Shown here piece by piece: positions 40,653 to 47,939 of a DNA stretch of 64,000 bases. Numbering within the stretch: position 1 is the first letter of the stretch; the number at the start of each line of letters is the position of its first letter. This DNA is from Shewanella mangrovi (GTDB lineage: Bacteria; Pseudomonadota; Gammaproteobacteria; Enterobacterales; Shewanellaceae). Position numbers and translations under genes: made by a program. The notes under the pieces were generated by a model. The model was not told the DNA's origin and ran no database searches. It worked only from the letters and a program-made list of their open reading frames with translations. The stretch covers positions 248,001-312,000 of the forward strand of contig NZ_JPEO01000002.1 of NCBI RefSeq assembly GCF_000753795.1, given 5' to 3'.

Positions 40653-41354
40653 TTAATTAGGCATTTGCTTGCGTCCGATGTTGATACGCCACCAACAACA
40701 GAGCAACGCCAACACGCCGCAGATAAACCACAACAGTACCCAAATAAAGGCGGGCACGTAGGTCAGCTCTGCCAACATGGCCGCATCACCTCGATCGCTG
40801 ATGCCGAGTAACACAGCAGGGCTAGAGAGCGCATTGAGCATCACAATCAGCGCCAATAGGCGCAGCGCACCACGCATGATCTGCGTTTTATAGAATTTCA
40901 GCGGCAATAAAAACAGTACCGCCAGCGACACCATAATGGCCACCGTGAGCATATCGCGGCCCCACAACAGCATGCCGAGCAACACACCCACACCAAACAA
41001 CAGATAACTGAATTTGACCGCGGCGCGACCACATGCAAGCCAATAGAGAATCGTGCCCCACAGCGCCGCACCAGCATAACCACTAAAGCCTATTAGCAAT
41101 GGCCAACCACCGCTGGAATAACACAGTCCAGCACCATTACTGAAGAGTTCGATATGACTCACCTGTCCGCCAGAAATCAGCGCCGCCAGTGCGTGGGAGA
41201 GTTCATGAAAGTAGCTTTCAAGCCACTTAAATGGCACTGACGCAATCGGTAAACGCGACAATACCAAGGCCAATAGCAGCTCCACGACAAACTGGCCGTT
41301 ACCGGGAATAATTGCGGCTGGGGTTGAGCGTTGATTGAGTTCAGGCATAGACAT
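40653..41354 (-). CDS. M50-like membrane metalloprotease homologue
   Basis: About 233 aa with six or so hydrophobic helices. The zinc motif FHELSHALAALISGG is intact in an early segment, as in the M50B/SpoIVFB-like group of membrane proteins, and further polar residues occur in later helices. These are site-2-type proteases or related proteins; activity cannot be assumed, since a clear LDG or DxxxN motif is not seen. It overlaps the end of the 98-aa gene by 14 bases (start ATG at 41354; TTG at 41363 or ATG at 41348 also possible), hence coupled translation. Confidence 0.78.
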   Translation of the reverse strand: MSMPELNQRSTPAAIIPGNGQFVVELLLALVLSRLPIASVPFKWLESYFHELSHALAALISGGQVSHIELFSNGAGLCYSSGGWPLLIGFSGYAGAALWGTILYWLACGRAAVKFSYLLFGVGVLLGMLLWGRDMLTVAIMVSLAVLFLLPLKFYKTQIMRGALRLLALIVMLNALSSPAVLLGISDRGDAAMLAELTYVPAFIWVLLWFICGVLALLCCWWRINIGRKQMPN

Positions 41355-41637
41355 CGACGCCAACCATACTTGAGATGGCTTCGCGCTGATCGGCGTGTTG
41401 TGTCAACAGATATTGAGAAATGGCTTGTGAATGGGCATTGGTATCGCTGTCGTATTCAAGCCGAGCTTGATACTTAGCATTCAGTACATCGGCATCAATA
41501 TTAATGTCTGTGCTGCTGGTTTGGCTAACCGCTTCCGCCTGTATCACCTTTTCCTGAGTGCGCAAAGGACGGTTGCTGGCAACCGCCTGACTCAGTTGAG
41601 GAGTATTGTTAATTGATACAGTCGGAATTGCCATCAA
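41341..41637 (-). CDS. Hypothetical protein, 98 aa
   Basis: A small polar protein with many Ser, Thr, Gln and Asp residues, seemingly unfolded in the first 45 residues and helical after (DADVLNAKYQARLEYDSD, SQAISQYLLTQHADQREAI). It has no signal peptide. I do not recognise a family. Its stop is inside the start region of the M50-like gene, so it is the first gene of that pair. Similar short proteins in related bacteria carry unreliable names; none is used here. Confidence 0.6.
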   Translation of the reverse strand: MMAIPTVSINNTPQLSQAVASNRPLRTQEKVIQAEAVSQTSSTDINIDADVLNAKYQARLEYDSDTNAHSQAISQYLLTQHADQREAISSMVGVDVYA

Positions 41638-41671
41638 CTATCAGTCCATTAAAAGAAAATGCTTTTAGGGC

Positions 41672-42382
41672 TTATTCGCGCCCCGGCAGTTTTTTCCAAG
41701 CAACGGTGTCGCGCAGGTAAACAGGTTGTAGCTCATCAACTGATGTTGCTAACCCTTGCTGCCATCCTCGCTCAGCCAAAGCAAGCATAGCATTGGCATT
41801 AGGATATTTCACTGCGTCGAGTAATGTTAACTGCGAGTTAATATGCAGCAAATCGGTATAGGTTTCAAATCCGGTACCACAACAGTAGATCGGCGTATCA
41901 TTTTCAAACGGAACGGTTAATGCGTCGGGCGCTGACACCTGCTCGGCAGCCACTTCCACCGCCATACCATTCTGCGCTTCATACGCCGCCCAGTAGATTT
42001 CCCCCATACGCGCATCAATGGCACAAATCACCTGTTTGGCGCCATGTTCAGTGATTGCCTGTTGCGCCATTGCCGCCAAGGTAGAGATGCCAATGACCGG
42101 AATTTCGCGCGCCAAGGCTAAGCCCTGCGTCATCGACGTACAAATACGAATGCCGGTAAAACTGCCAGGACCACGACCGTAAGCCAGTAACCCAATATCT
42201 TCCATGCCGATATTGGCCTGCGTTAACAAGCTCTGCACCATAGGCAATAAACGCTGACTGTGTTCACGCGGCGCATTAGCACTTTCGTGCCAACGGCCAG
42301 CTGCAGTTTGCAGCGCGGCAGAACAAAGTTCGGTACAGGTATCTAACGCCAAAATGGTGGGCGTTGTGGCAGCATTCGACAT
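41672..42382 (-). CDS. tsaB: tRNA threonylcarbamoyladenosine biosynthesis protein TsaB
   Basis: A 236-aa ASKHA-fold protein. The opening ILALDTCTELCSAAL and the block GLLAYGRGPGSFTGIRICTS are the TsaB (YeaZ) signature. TsaB pairs with TsaD, TsaE and TsaC to make the t6A37 modification in ANN-decoding tRNAs; it is cytosolic and itself inactive as enzyme. TAGGAA precedes the ATG. It is divergent from hemB. E. coli TsaB is 231 aa. Confidence 0.95.
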   Translation of the reverse strand: MSNAATTPTILALDTCTELCSAALQTAAGRWHESANAPREHSQRLLPMVQSLLTQANIGMEDIGLLAYGRGPGSFTGIRICTSMTQGLALAREIPVIGISTLAAMAQQAITEHGAKQVICAIDARMGEIYWAAYEAQNGMAVEVAAEQVSAPDALTVPFENDTPIYCCGTGFETYTDLLHINSQLTLLDAVKYPNANAMLALAERGWQQGLATSVDELQPVYLRDTVAWKKLPGRE

Positions 42383-42691
42383 GGGGAATTCCTACAGAGT
42401 TACCGCAAATTAACGGCGGTATAAAAAAAACGCTGCAATGATACCATCAAACGTATTGATTCCAATGGCTAACATTCACCCTTCAGTTATGCAATTGCTG
42501 CTGATTTGTGCAGCTAACAGCATCAGTTGCCGCGAACCGAACAAAACATTTGTGATCGAATTCATAGTTTGCTTAAGTAAAGCCTTTATATTCTCAGCAC
42601 TTTCTATTGAACCACACTCTAATAGAGCAATCTCAAGTAAAGTACGCCTTTCGCTTGCTTTACCCGCAACTGCTTTAACTAAGGAAAGCTC
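42383..42691. other. Divergent intergenic region tsaB/hemB
   Basis: 309 bases, A+T-rich, no convincing gene or RNA. AAGGAAA just before the hemB ATG is its ribosome site. Promoters for both genes must lie here but were not resolved. Confidence 0.4.
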
Positions 42692-43699
42692 ATGTCACAA
42701 AGCCAAACTAGTTTTGTCGCTCCGTTACGCCGTATGCGCCGTTTGCGCCGCTCTGAGCCACTGCGTGCGATGGTGCGTGAAAACCACATCAGTCTGGACG
42801 ATTTGATCCATTGTATTTTCGTTGAAGAAGGCATCACTGAGCCGGTTGAGATTAAAACTCTGCCGGGCATCAGCCGTTTCCCTGAAAGCATGTTGGAAGC
42901 TGAAATCAAAGAGCTGCAACAACTGGGCGTACGCTACATCATGCCTTTTGGTATTTCACACCATAAAGATGAAGCCGGTAGCGATACCTGGAACGACGAC
43001 GGCCTGCTGGCACGCATGATCAAAACCATTAAAGCCACCGCGCCTGAGATGATTGTGATCCCAGATATCTGCTTCTGTGAATATACCGACCACGGCCACT
43101 GCGGCATCATCGATGGCGATCACCACGTATGCAACGACGTCACCGTTGAAAACTTGGTTAAACAATCTGTCTGTGCCGCAAAAGCGGGGGCCGACATGCT
43201 GGCACCTTCTGCGATGATGGACGGTCAAATCCGCGCCATGCGTGATGGTTTGGACGCTGCAGGTTACGAAAACGTGGCGATTCTGGCCCACTCCGCCAAG
43301 TTTGCTTCCGCGTATTACGGCCCATTCCGTGAAGCGGTGGCCAGTGAACTGAAAGGCGACCGTAAAGGTTACCAACTGGATTGTGCTGACGGCCGCCAAG
43401 CATTGGTTGATGCCATGCTCGACGAGCAAGAAGGCGCTGACATTCTGATGGTCAAACCTGGCCTACCATATCTGGACGTGCTGGCACGTCTGCGTGACCG
43501 TACCGATCTGCCACTGGCCGCTTACCATGTAGGGGGTGAATACGCCTCGGTGAAATTTGCGGCGATGGCCGGTGCTGTTGATGAACGCGCTATCGTGACT
43601 GAAAGCTTTATCGCCTTCAAACGTGCTGGTGCCAGCGTGATTGTCAGCTACTACACCAAGCAATTTGCGCAATGGTTAGCTGAAGACAAACAAGCGTAA
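42692..43699 (+). CDS. hemB: Delta-aminolevulinic acid dehydratase (porphobilinogen synthase)
   Basis: A 335-aa cytosolic enzyme, condensing two 5-aminolevulinate molecules to porphobilinogen in haem synthesis. Zinc-type active site cysteines are in DICFCEYTDHGHCG; the Schiff-base lysines are in AHSAKFAS and MVKPGLPYLD. MLAPSAMMDGQI is the other family landmark. E. coli HemB is 324 aa. It is a single-gene unit with its own terminator. Confidence 0.97.
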   Translation: MSQSQTSFVAPLRRMRRLRRSEPLRAMVRENHISLDDLIHCIFVEEGITEPVEIKTLPGISRFPESMLEAEIKELQQLGVRYIMPFGISHHKDEAGSDTWNDDGLLARMIKTIKATAPEMIVIPDICFCEYTDHGHCGIIDGDHHVCNDVTVENLVKQSVCAAKAGADMLAPSAMMDGQIRAMRDGLDAAGYENVAILAHSAKFASAYYGPFREAVASELKGDRKGYQLDCADGRQALVDAMLDEQEGADILMVKPGLPYLDVLARLRDRTDLPLAAYHVGGEYASVKFAAMAGAVDERAIVTESFIAFKRAGASVIVSYYTKQFAQWLAEDKQA

Positions 43700-43721
43700 T
43701 TGCTGACGCCATTCAGACACT

Positions 43722-43749
43722 AAAAAAGAAGGCTACGGCCTTCTTTTTT
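43722..43749. terminator. Rho-independent terminator, bidirectional
   Basis: AAAAAAGAAGGC-tacg-GCCTTCTTTTTT, a 12-bp stem between convergent hemB and the 114-aa gene. Confidence 0.93.
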
Positions 43750-43769
43750 GTTGCGGGACGGTTGCATGG

Positions 43770-44114
43770 CTAACGCGGCAATCGCCCTAAGTGTTGCTCA
43801 ATCAAATCGGCAATCTTTAAATCCAACAGCTCTTCAAAGCGAGCAAAATTAATTCCGTGTTTATCGAAATAGATCGCGGCCTGTTCCTTGGACAGATTTT
43901 TCCCACCCAACTGATATTGGATCTCGGCTAACGTCTTGTCATAGCGCGGTACTATCTGCCACGCCATTGCGTCATAAGCCAATTTCTCAAATTCGGCCTG
44001 CGCGTAGCGGCAAAATTCCTCAATATAATCCACGCCGGTTGGCCCTAAACAGCCGGGTTCAACGCGATACAGTACGGTAATGCGAAACTTATTGTCGTCA
44101 CTGGGCTTGCTCAT
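43770..44114 (-). CDS. Hypothetical protein, 114 aa
   Basis: A soluble protein with no known family recognised by me. It opens FRITVLYRVEPGCLGPTGVD and contains IVPRYDKTLAEIQYQLGGKN; the pattern of alternating strands and helices suggests a compact alpha/beta domain. No signal peptide. It stands alone between hemB and the exported DUF6702-like gene. The uninterrupted frame and codon use support a real gene. Confidence 0.65.
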   Translation of the reverse strand: MSKPSDDNKFRITVLYRVEPGCLGPTGVDYIEEFCRYAQAEFEKLAYDAMAWQIVPRYDKTLAEIQYQLGGKNLSKEQAAIYFDKHGINFARFEELLDLKIADLIEQHLGRLPR

Positions 44115-44264
44115 GTTACTGATTATTTCGCTACTTAACAGAAAGGATAGCTAGATAATAGCTGACAAATGGAGACAAAGGATGAAGCGGAACAAGAGTA
44201 CTTACCCATACCACGCGCAATCCTGCGGTACGGGTAAGAGACTCAATTCATTGTGCACAACAGC

Positions 44265-44786
44265 TTAATGATGGTGCTTAAACTCAACACTCAAGAGTTC
44301 AACGTTGTCACGAAAGGTCAGTGTTTTGATATCGCCCTTACCTTCCACGTTCAGCGTATTAATTTGCGCTGGCCACAAATCTCGCAGCGCATCGTGACGA
44401 ATGGTGAGACCTTCAAGTTTCGGCGGTTCTGCCGTTTCTTGATACACCCAGAAAAACTTGCCTTCGACTTCATAACCGACCGTCTTTAGCGCTAACGACT
44501 CAGCGTCCGCATTCAACAAGGCAAAACGTGCCGCCACATAATCGGCAAACGCCTTTTGTGTGGTTTTGTCATCAAGAATATCGGCATGCTTGTCAAACAG
44601 CGCTTTTACTGCGTGTTCCGCGTCATGCAAGTTAAAGCGATGCATCACTTCAATATTCTGCGTATGCGGGTTAAACAGCACTGTAGTGATCGCCGCTTTG
44701 ATCTGGTGCGCGAAGGCTGCTTGCGCAGCCATCATCAATACCAAGGCAACACTTAACTGAATAATGCGCAGCGACTTACAGCTCAT
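44265..44786 (-). CDS. Exported DUF6702-like protein
   Basis: A 173-aa protein with a signal peptide (hydrophobic core about 8-24, cleaved after AFA before HQIKAAITTV). The mature part resembles the DUF6702 family of periplasmic proteins: histidine after the signal, LFNPHTQNIEVMHRFNLHDAEH, and a paired TLTFRDN segment near the end. Its ATG overlaps the end of the M1 metallopeptidase gene by 11 bases with GAGGCGAG in front, so it is co-translated with it. A longer frame to 44813 is rejected. It may act with the peptidase; this is inference from coupling. Confidence 0.75.
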   Translation of the reverse strand: MSCKSLRIIQLSVALVLMMAAQAAFAHQIKAAITTVLFNPHTQNIEVMHRFNLHDAEHAVKALFDKHADILDDKTTQKAFADYVAARFALLNADAESLALKTVGYEVEGKFFWVYQETAEPPKLEGLTIRHDALRDLWPAQINTLNVEGKGDIKTLTFRDNVELLSVEFKHHH

Positions 44787-47250
44787 TGCTCGCCTCACCT
44801 TTCTTAGCATCATCTTCAGTCTTCAGCTCGGTTTTAATGTCTTGCATCAAATCCATTTTCACCCTGTCTTTGCTCTTCTTATCTTTATAAGCTTCAATGC
44901 GTGACGGAATAATGCGACGCGGATAGTAGTTATTTTCTACATCTACATCGGCCGTTTCCCAACGCGGGTCGACGGTGACGCTTACCAGCTCTTTGTTCTT
45001 GTCGGTGACAATCAGCTTAGACACAGCTTTCGGGCTACGACGCCAGATCTCAGCAGGAATACGCATCGACTCTTTAGTGCCGTCAGCAAATTCCATCTCC
45101 AGCAGAATTGGCATCACCAGACCACCCAAATTACTAAAGTCCATCACGTAGTAATTTTTGTCTTCACGTACCGCCCGCTCCAGCGTATCGCGTTCCCACG
45201 GTTTGAGCTTGCTCTGGAATTCGCGGTACTTGTTACGGTCTTTGTTGGTGACGGTGTATTGGTCGTTATCGTCGTAGAAGTCTTTGATATCTTCAAAACG
45301 TTCCACCCACAGCTTGCGGCCTTCGTTACGGTTACGCTCATCGGTTAACGACAGCGGCTTATCTTGCTCCGCTTCACGTTGACGCTGCAAATCGATATCC
45401 GGGTTTTTGGTGTCCAGACGCAGTTTGTAGATGCGATCAATCGAGATATCAACATGGTCGGTGGTGTAGAACCAGCCGCGGAAGAACCAATCTAAATCAA
45501 CGCCCGAAGCTTCTTCCATGGTACGGAAAAAGTCAGATGGTGTTGGGCGTTTGAACATCCAACGCTGGGCGTATTCTTTAAAGGCAAAATCAAACAGCTC
45601 ACGGCCAAGAATGGTTTCACGCAAAATGTTGAGCGCCACCGCGGGCTTGGTGTAAGCGTTCGGGCCTAAATGCAATACTGAATCGGATTGGGTCATTACC
45701 GGCACTTGTGACGAGCCTTTCATGTAACCCACGACATCACGCGGCTCCACACCCCACGGGATTTTCGGGTCCCATTCACGGCCAGCAACACCGTCCAAGA
45801 AGCTGTTTAAGCCTTCATCCATCCACGTCCATTGGCGTTCATCAGAGTTCACCACCATTGGGAAATAGTTATGGCCGACTTCGTGGATCACCACCCCAAC
45901 CAGAAAACGCTTTTCTGACAAGGAGTAAGTACGTGAACCATCGTCTTGCAACTCGGTACGTGGCCCGTTGAACGAGATCATCGGATATTCCATACCGCCC
46001 ACTGGGCCGTTCACCGACTGCGCGGTTGGATATGGATAGTTGAAAGTGAAACGGTTGTAGACGTCCAGTGTATGCACCACAGCTTCAGTAGAATACTTCT
46101 TCCACAGATCGCCGCCCTCTTTCGGGTAGAACGACATCGCCATCACATGCTTTTGTGGGCCGTCTTGCGTTATGCCTTTGGCATCCCACATAAATTTACG
46201 TGACGATGCCCAGGCAAAATCACGCACATTGTCCGCTTTAAAACGCCACGTTTTAGTCTTATCGGTGCCTGCTTTCTCGTTTTCGAGCGCTTCTTCCTCG
46301 GTCACGATAAATACCGGACGTTTAGCCGTTTTAGCTTGCTCAAGACGATCACGTTGCGTGCTAGTCAATACATCTTTCGGGTTTTGCAGCTCACCCGTCG
46401 CCGACACAATGTGGTCGGCTGGCACTGTCATCGATACATCGTAGTTACCAAACTCCAACGTAAACTCACCACGGCCCAAAAACTCTTTATTGGTCCATGC
46501 TTCATAGTCGGTGTACGCCGCCAAACGCGGGAACCATTGCGCCAACAGGAAGATATCGTTGCCGCCTTCACGCTTATCATCGGGGAAATGCTCGTAGCCA
46601 GAACGCGCTGACACCGCATCTTCTTCGACGATGTTGTAGCCATAGTCGATAGCGAACTTAACTGACTTGCCCGGCTTCAGTGGCGTGGTCAGATCAATTC
46701 GCATCAGGGTACCAACAATCACATGATGCAGATCGCGGCTACCACTCTTGACTGACTTAATTTCATATCCAAGCTCATGGTCAGCCACAAACTGCTGGCG
46801 ACGCAAGGCATTCAGGCTCAATTTTGCAGGGCTATCGCCATTGGCTGCTTGAGTTGCCGGGCCACGACCACTGTTACCACCAAAGGTATCGGTCAGCGCC
46901 GACATCGAATCAGGACGGAATTTGTTTTGATCCAGCTGAATCCACAGATACTTGAGCGTATCAGGTGAATTGTTGTGATAGGTGATGTTTTCTGACGCAT
47001 CAATGCGACGTTTGTTTTCGTCGAGTTTCGCGTTGATCACATAGTCAACTTGCTGTTGCCAGTATTGATGTCCGGCTTCACCAGCGGCGTTTCGGTATAC
47101 GTTGGGGGTTGGCAGAACTTCGTCTAATTGTCTGAATTTATCTTGGAAGTCGCCTTTAGTTTGCTGAATCGCTGCATTAGTTGCTGGAATGTGAGCCAAT
47201 AGGCCGAGTACGGGTGCTAACCAAAGCAGACGCATCTGTCGCGCGCTCAT
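44776..47250 (-). CDS. Exported M1-family metallopeptidase (aminopeptidase)
   Basis: An 824-aa zinc peptidase with a signal peptide (hydrophobic core about 8-20, cut near TNA). The gluzincin site is complete: His456-Glu457 and His460 in HEVGH, with the third ligand Glu479 in DEGLNSF, the exact HExxH-18-E spacing. The exopeptidase loop GGMEY also occurs upstream (MEYPMISF). The long C-terminal part (about 600-824) is charged and has no clear family match. Likely a periplasmic or outer-membrane-associated peptidase for nutrient peptides. AAGGAC precedes the ATG. Its stop overlaps the DUF6702-like start. Confidence 0.9.
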   Translation of the reverse strand: MSARQMRLLWLAPVLGLLAHIPATNAAIQQTKGDFQDKFRQLDEVLPTPNVYRNAAGEAGHQYWQQQVDYVINAKLDENKRRIDASENITYHNNSPDTLKYLWIQLDQNKFRPDSMSALTDTFGGNSGRGPATQAANGDSPAKLSLNALRRQQFVADHELGYEIKSVKSGSRDLHHVIVGTLMRIDLTTPLKPGKSVKFAIDYGYNIVEEDAVSARSGYEHFPDDKREGGNDIFLLAQWFPRLAAYTDYEAWTNKEFLGRGEFTLEFGNYDVSMTVPADHIVSATGELQNPKDVLTSTQRDRLEQAKTAKRPVFIVTEEEALENEKAGTDKTKTWRFKADNVRDFAWASSRKFMWDAKGITQDGPQKHVMAMSFYPKEGGDLWKKYSTEAVVHTLDVYNRFTFNYPYPTAQSVNGPVGGMEYPMISFNGPRTELQDDGSRTYSLSEKRFLVGVVIHEVGHNYFPMVVNSDERQWTWMDEGLNSFLDGVAGREWDPKIPWGVEPRDVVGYMKGSSQVPVMTQSDSVLHLGPNAYTKPAVALNILRETILGRELFDFAFKEYAQRWMFKRPTPSDFFRTMEEASGVDLDWFFRGWFYTTDHVDISIDRIYKLRLDTKNPDIDLQRQREAEQDKPLSLTDERNRNEGRKLWVERFEDIKDFYDDNDQYTVTNKDRNKYREFQSKLKPWERDTLERAVREDKNYYVMDFSNLGGLVMPILLEMEFADGTKESMRIPAEIWRRSPKAVSKLIVTDKNKELVSVTVDPRWETADVDVENNYYPRRIIPSRIEAYKDKKSKDRVKMDLMQDIKTELKTEDDAKKGEASNEL

Positions 47251-47373
47251 TCAATGTCCTTCTTATCGGGGGCTTAGAAACAAAGAGCGCTATGTTATAA
47301 CATTTTTAACATTCGCAGGTCGGCTTTGTGGGCTCGTTGGGCAACTAATTTGTAACAGAATTGAAATGTGGGG

Positions 47374-47620
47374 TAAGCGGTAACGCTTAGTGGTTAGCAA
47401 CCTGCGGTTGCATTGCTGAATGGCTGACGCCATTTCACGCTGACGCGTGGGAAAGATTAGGCTGCGCCTTGCAAACTGCGTTTACGAAGATCGTGAGCTT
47501 TCGCGCTCACACTACGATGAAGATTATCACTGCGTGATTGCAACCTGCGGTTGCTAAAGTCGTGGAACTACTCGTTCCACACCAGAGGACAAGGGGACTG
47601 GACGGCCTCGTCCCCTTGTC
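47374..47620. repeat. Run of eleven consecutive perfect hairpins
   Basis: Non-overlapping perfect stem-loops: TAAGCG-gtaa-CGCTTA (47374-47389); GCAACC-tgc-GGTTGC (47397-47411); AATGGC-tgac-GCCATT (47419-47434); CACGC-tgac-GCGTG (47436-47449); AGGC-tgc-GCCT (47459-47469); AAAC-tgc-GTTT (47473-47483); GTGAGC-tttcgc-GCTCAC (47493-47510); ATCAC-tgc-GTGAT (47526-47538); GCAACC-tgc-GGTTGC again (47540-47554); GTGGAAC-tactc-GTTCCAC (47562-47580); and an 11-bp stem GACAAGGGGAC with an 11-base loop (47588-47620). Stems differ but loops are mostly TGC or TGAC. This looks like a REP-type hairpin cluster rather than coding DNA. Confidence 0.75.
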
Positions 47621-47939
47621 AATCCCCATGCCGCCCCACGGCGTGAAACGCTACGGCGCTTCTGGTTTGCCATTTTCGCAAATCGCTCTGATTCGTCGTC
47701 CCTGACTCACCATCGCTTCTCGATATCCATATCTCGATTGCTCAATGTCTACCCAACGCACCTACGCCACGCCGAAGGGGAAACTGGTGTTGCCTAAACG
47801 TCTGAAGTTCAAACAAGCTTTTTGGACAGTTTCATGATAGCGATTGTGCTACTTTAGTAATTCACGAATAACTTCATGTGTTGAAAAATTGCTTAATTCA
47901 CTTCCTAGTTTCGATGGTTCAGATCACTATTTAACGTAT
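47621..47939. other. Non-coding stretch between hairpin run and AAA ATPase gene
   Basis: 319 bases, G+C-rich up to about 47780, then A+T-rich. It contains no credible gene. The G+C-rich part has the feel of a dispersed Shewanella repeat (uncertain recollection), perhaps the edge of a REP/RAYT element; no transposase frame is present. Partial palindrome GATATccATATC at 47722-47733. Confidence 0.4.

Noticed and set aside
42896..43429. Long frame antisense to hemB (42956-43429)
   Set aside because: It is a shadow of the strongly conserved hemB coding strand.
47374..47620. CRISPR array
   Set aside because: The hairpins vary in stem sequence and length and there is no constant repeat with uniform spacers; no cas gene in the window.
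47621..47780. Remnant transposase
   Set aside because: No frame of useful length or transposase motif on either strand; kept only as non-coding repeat-like DNA.
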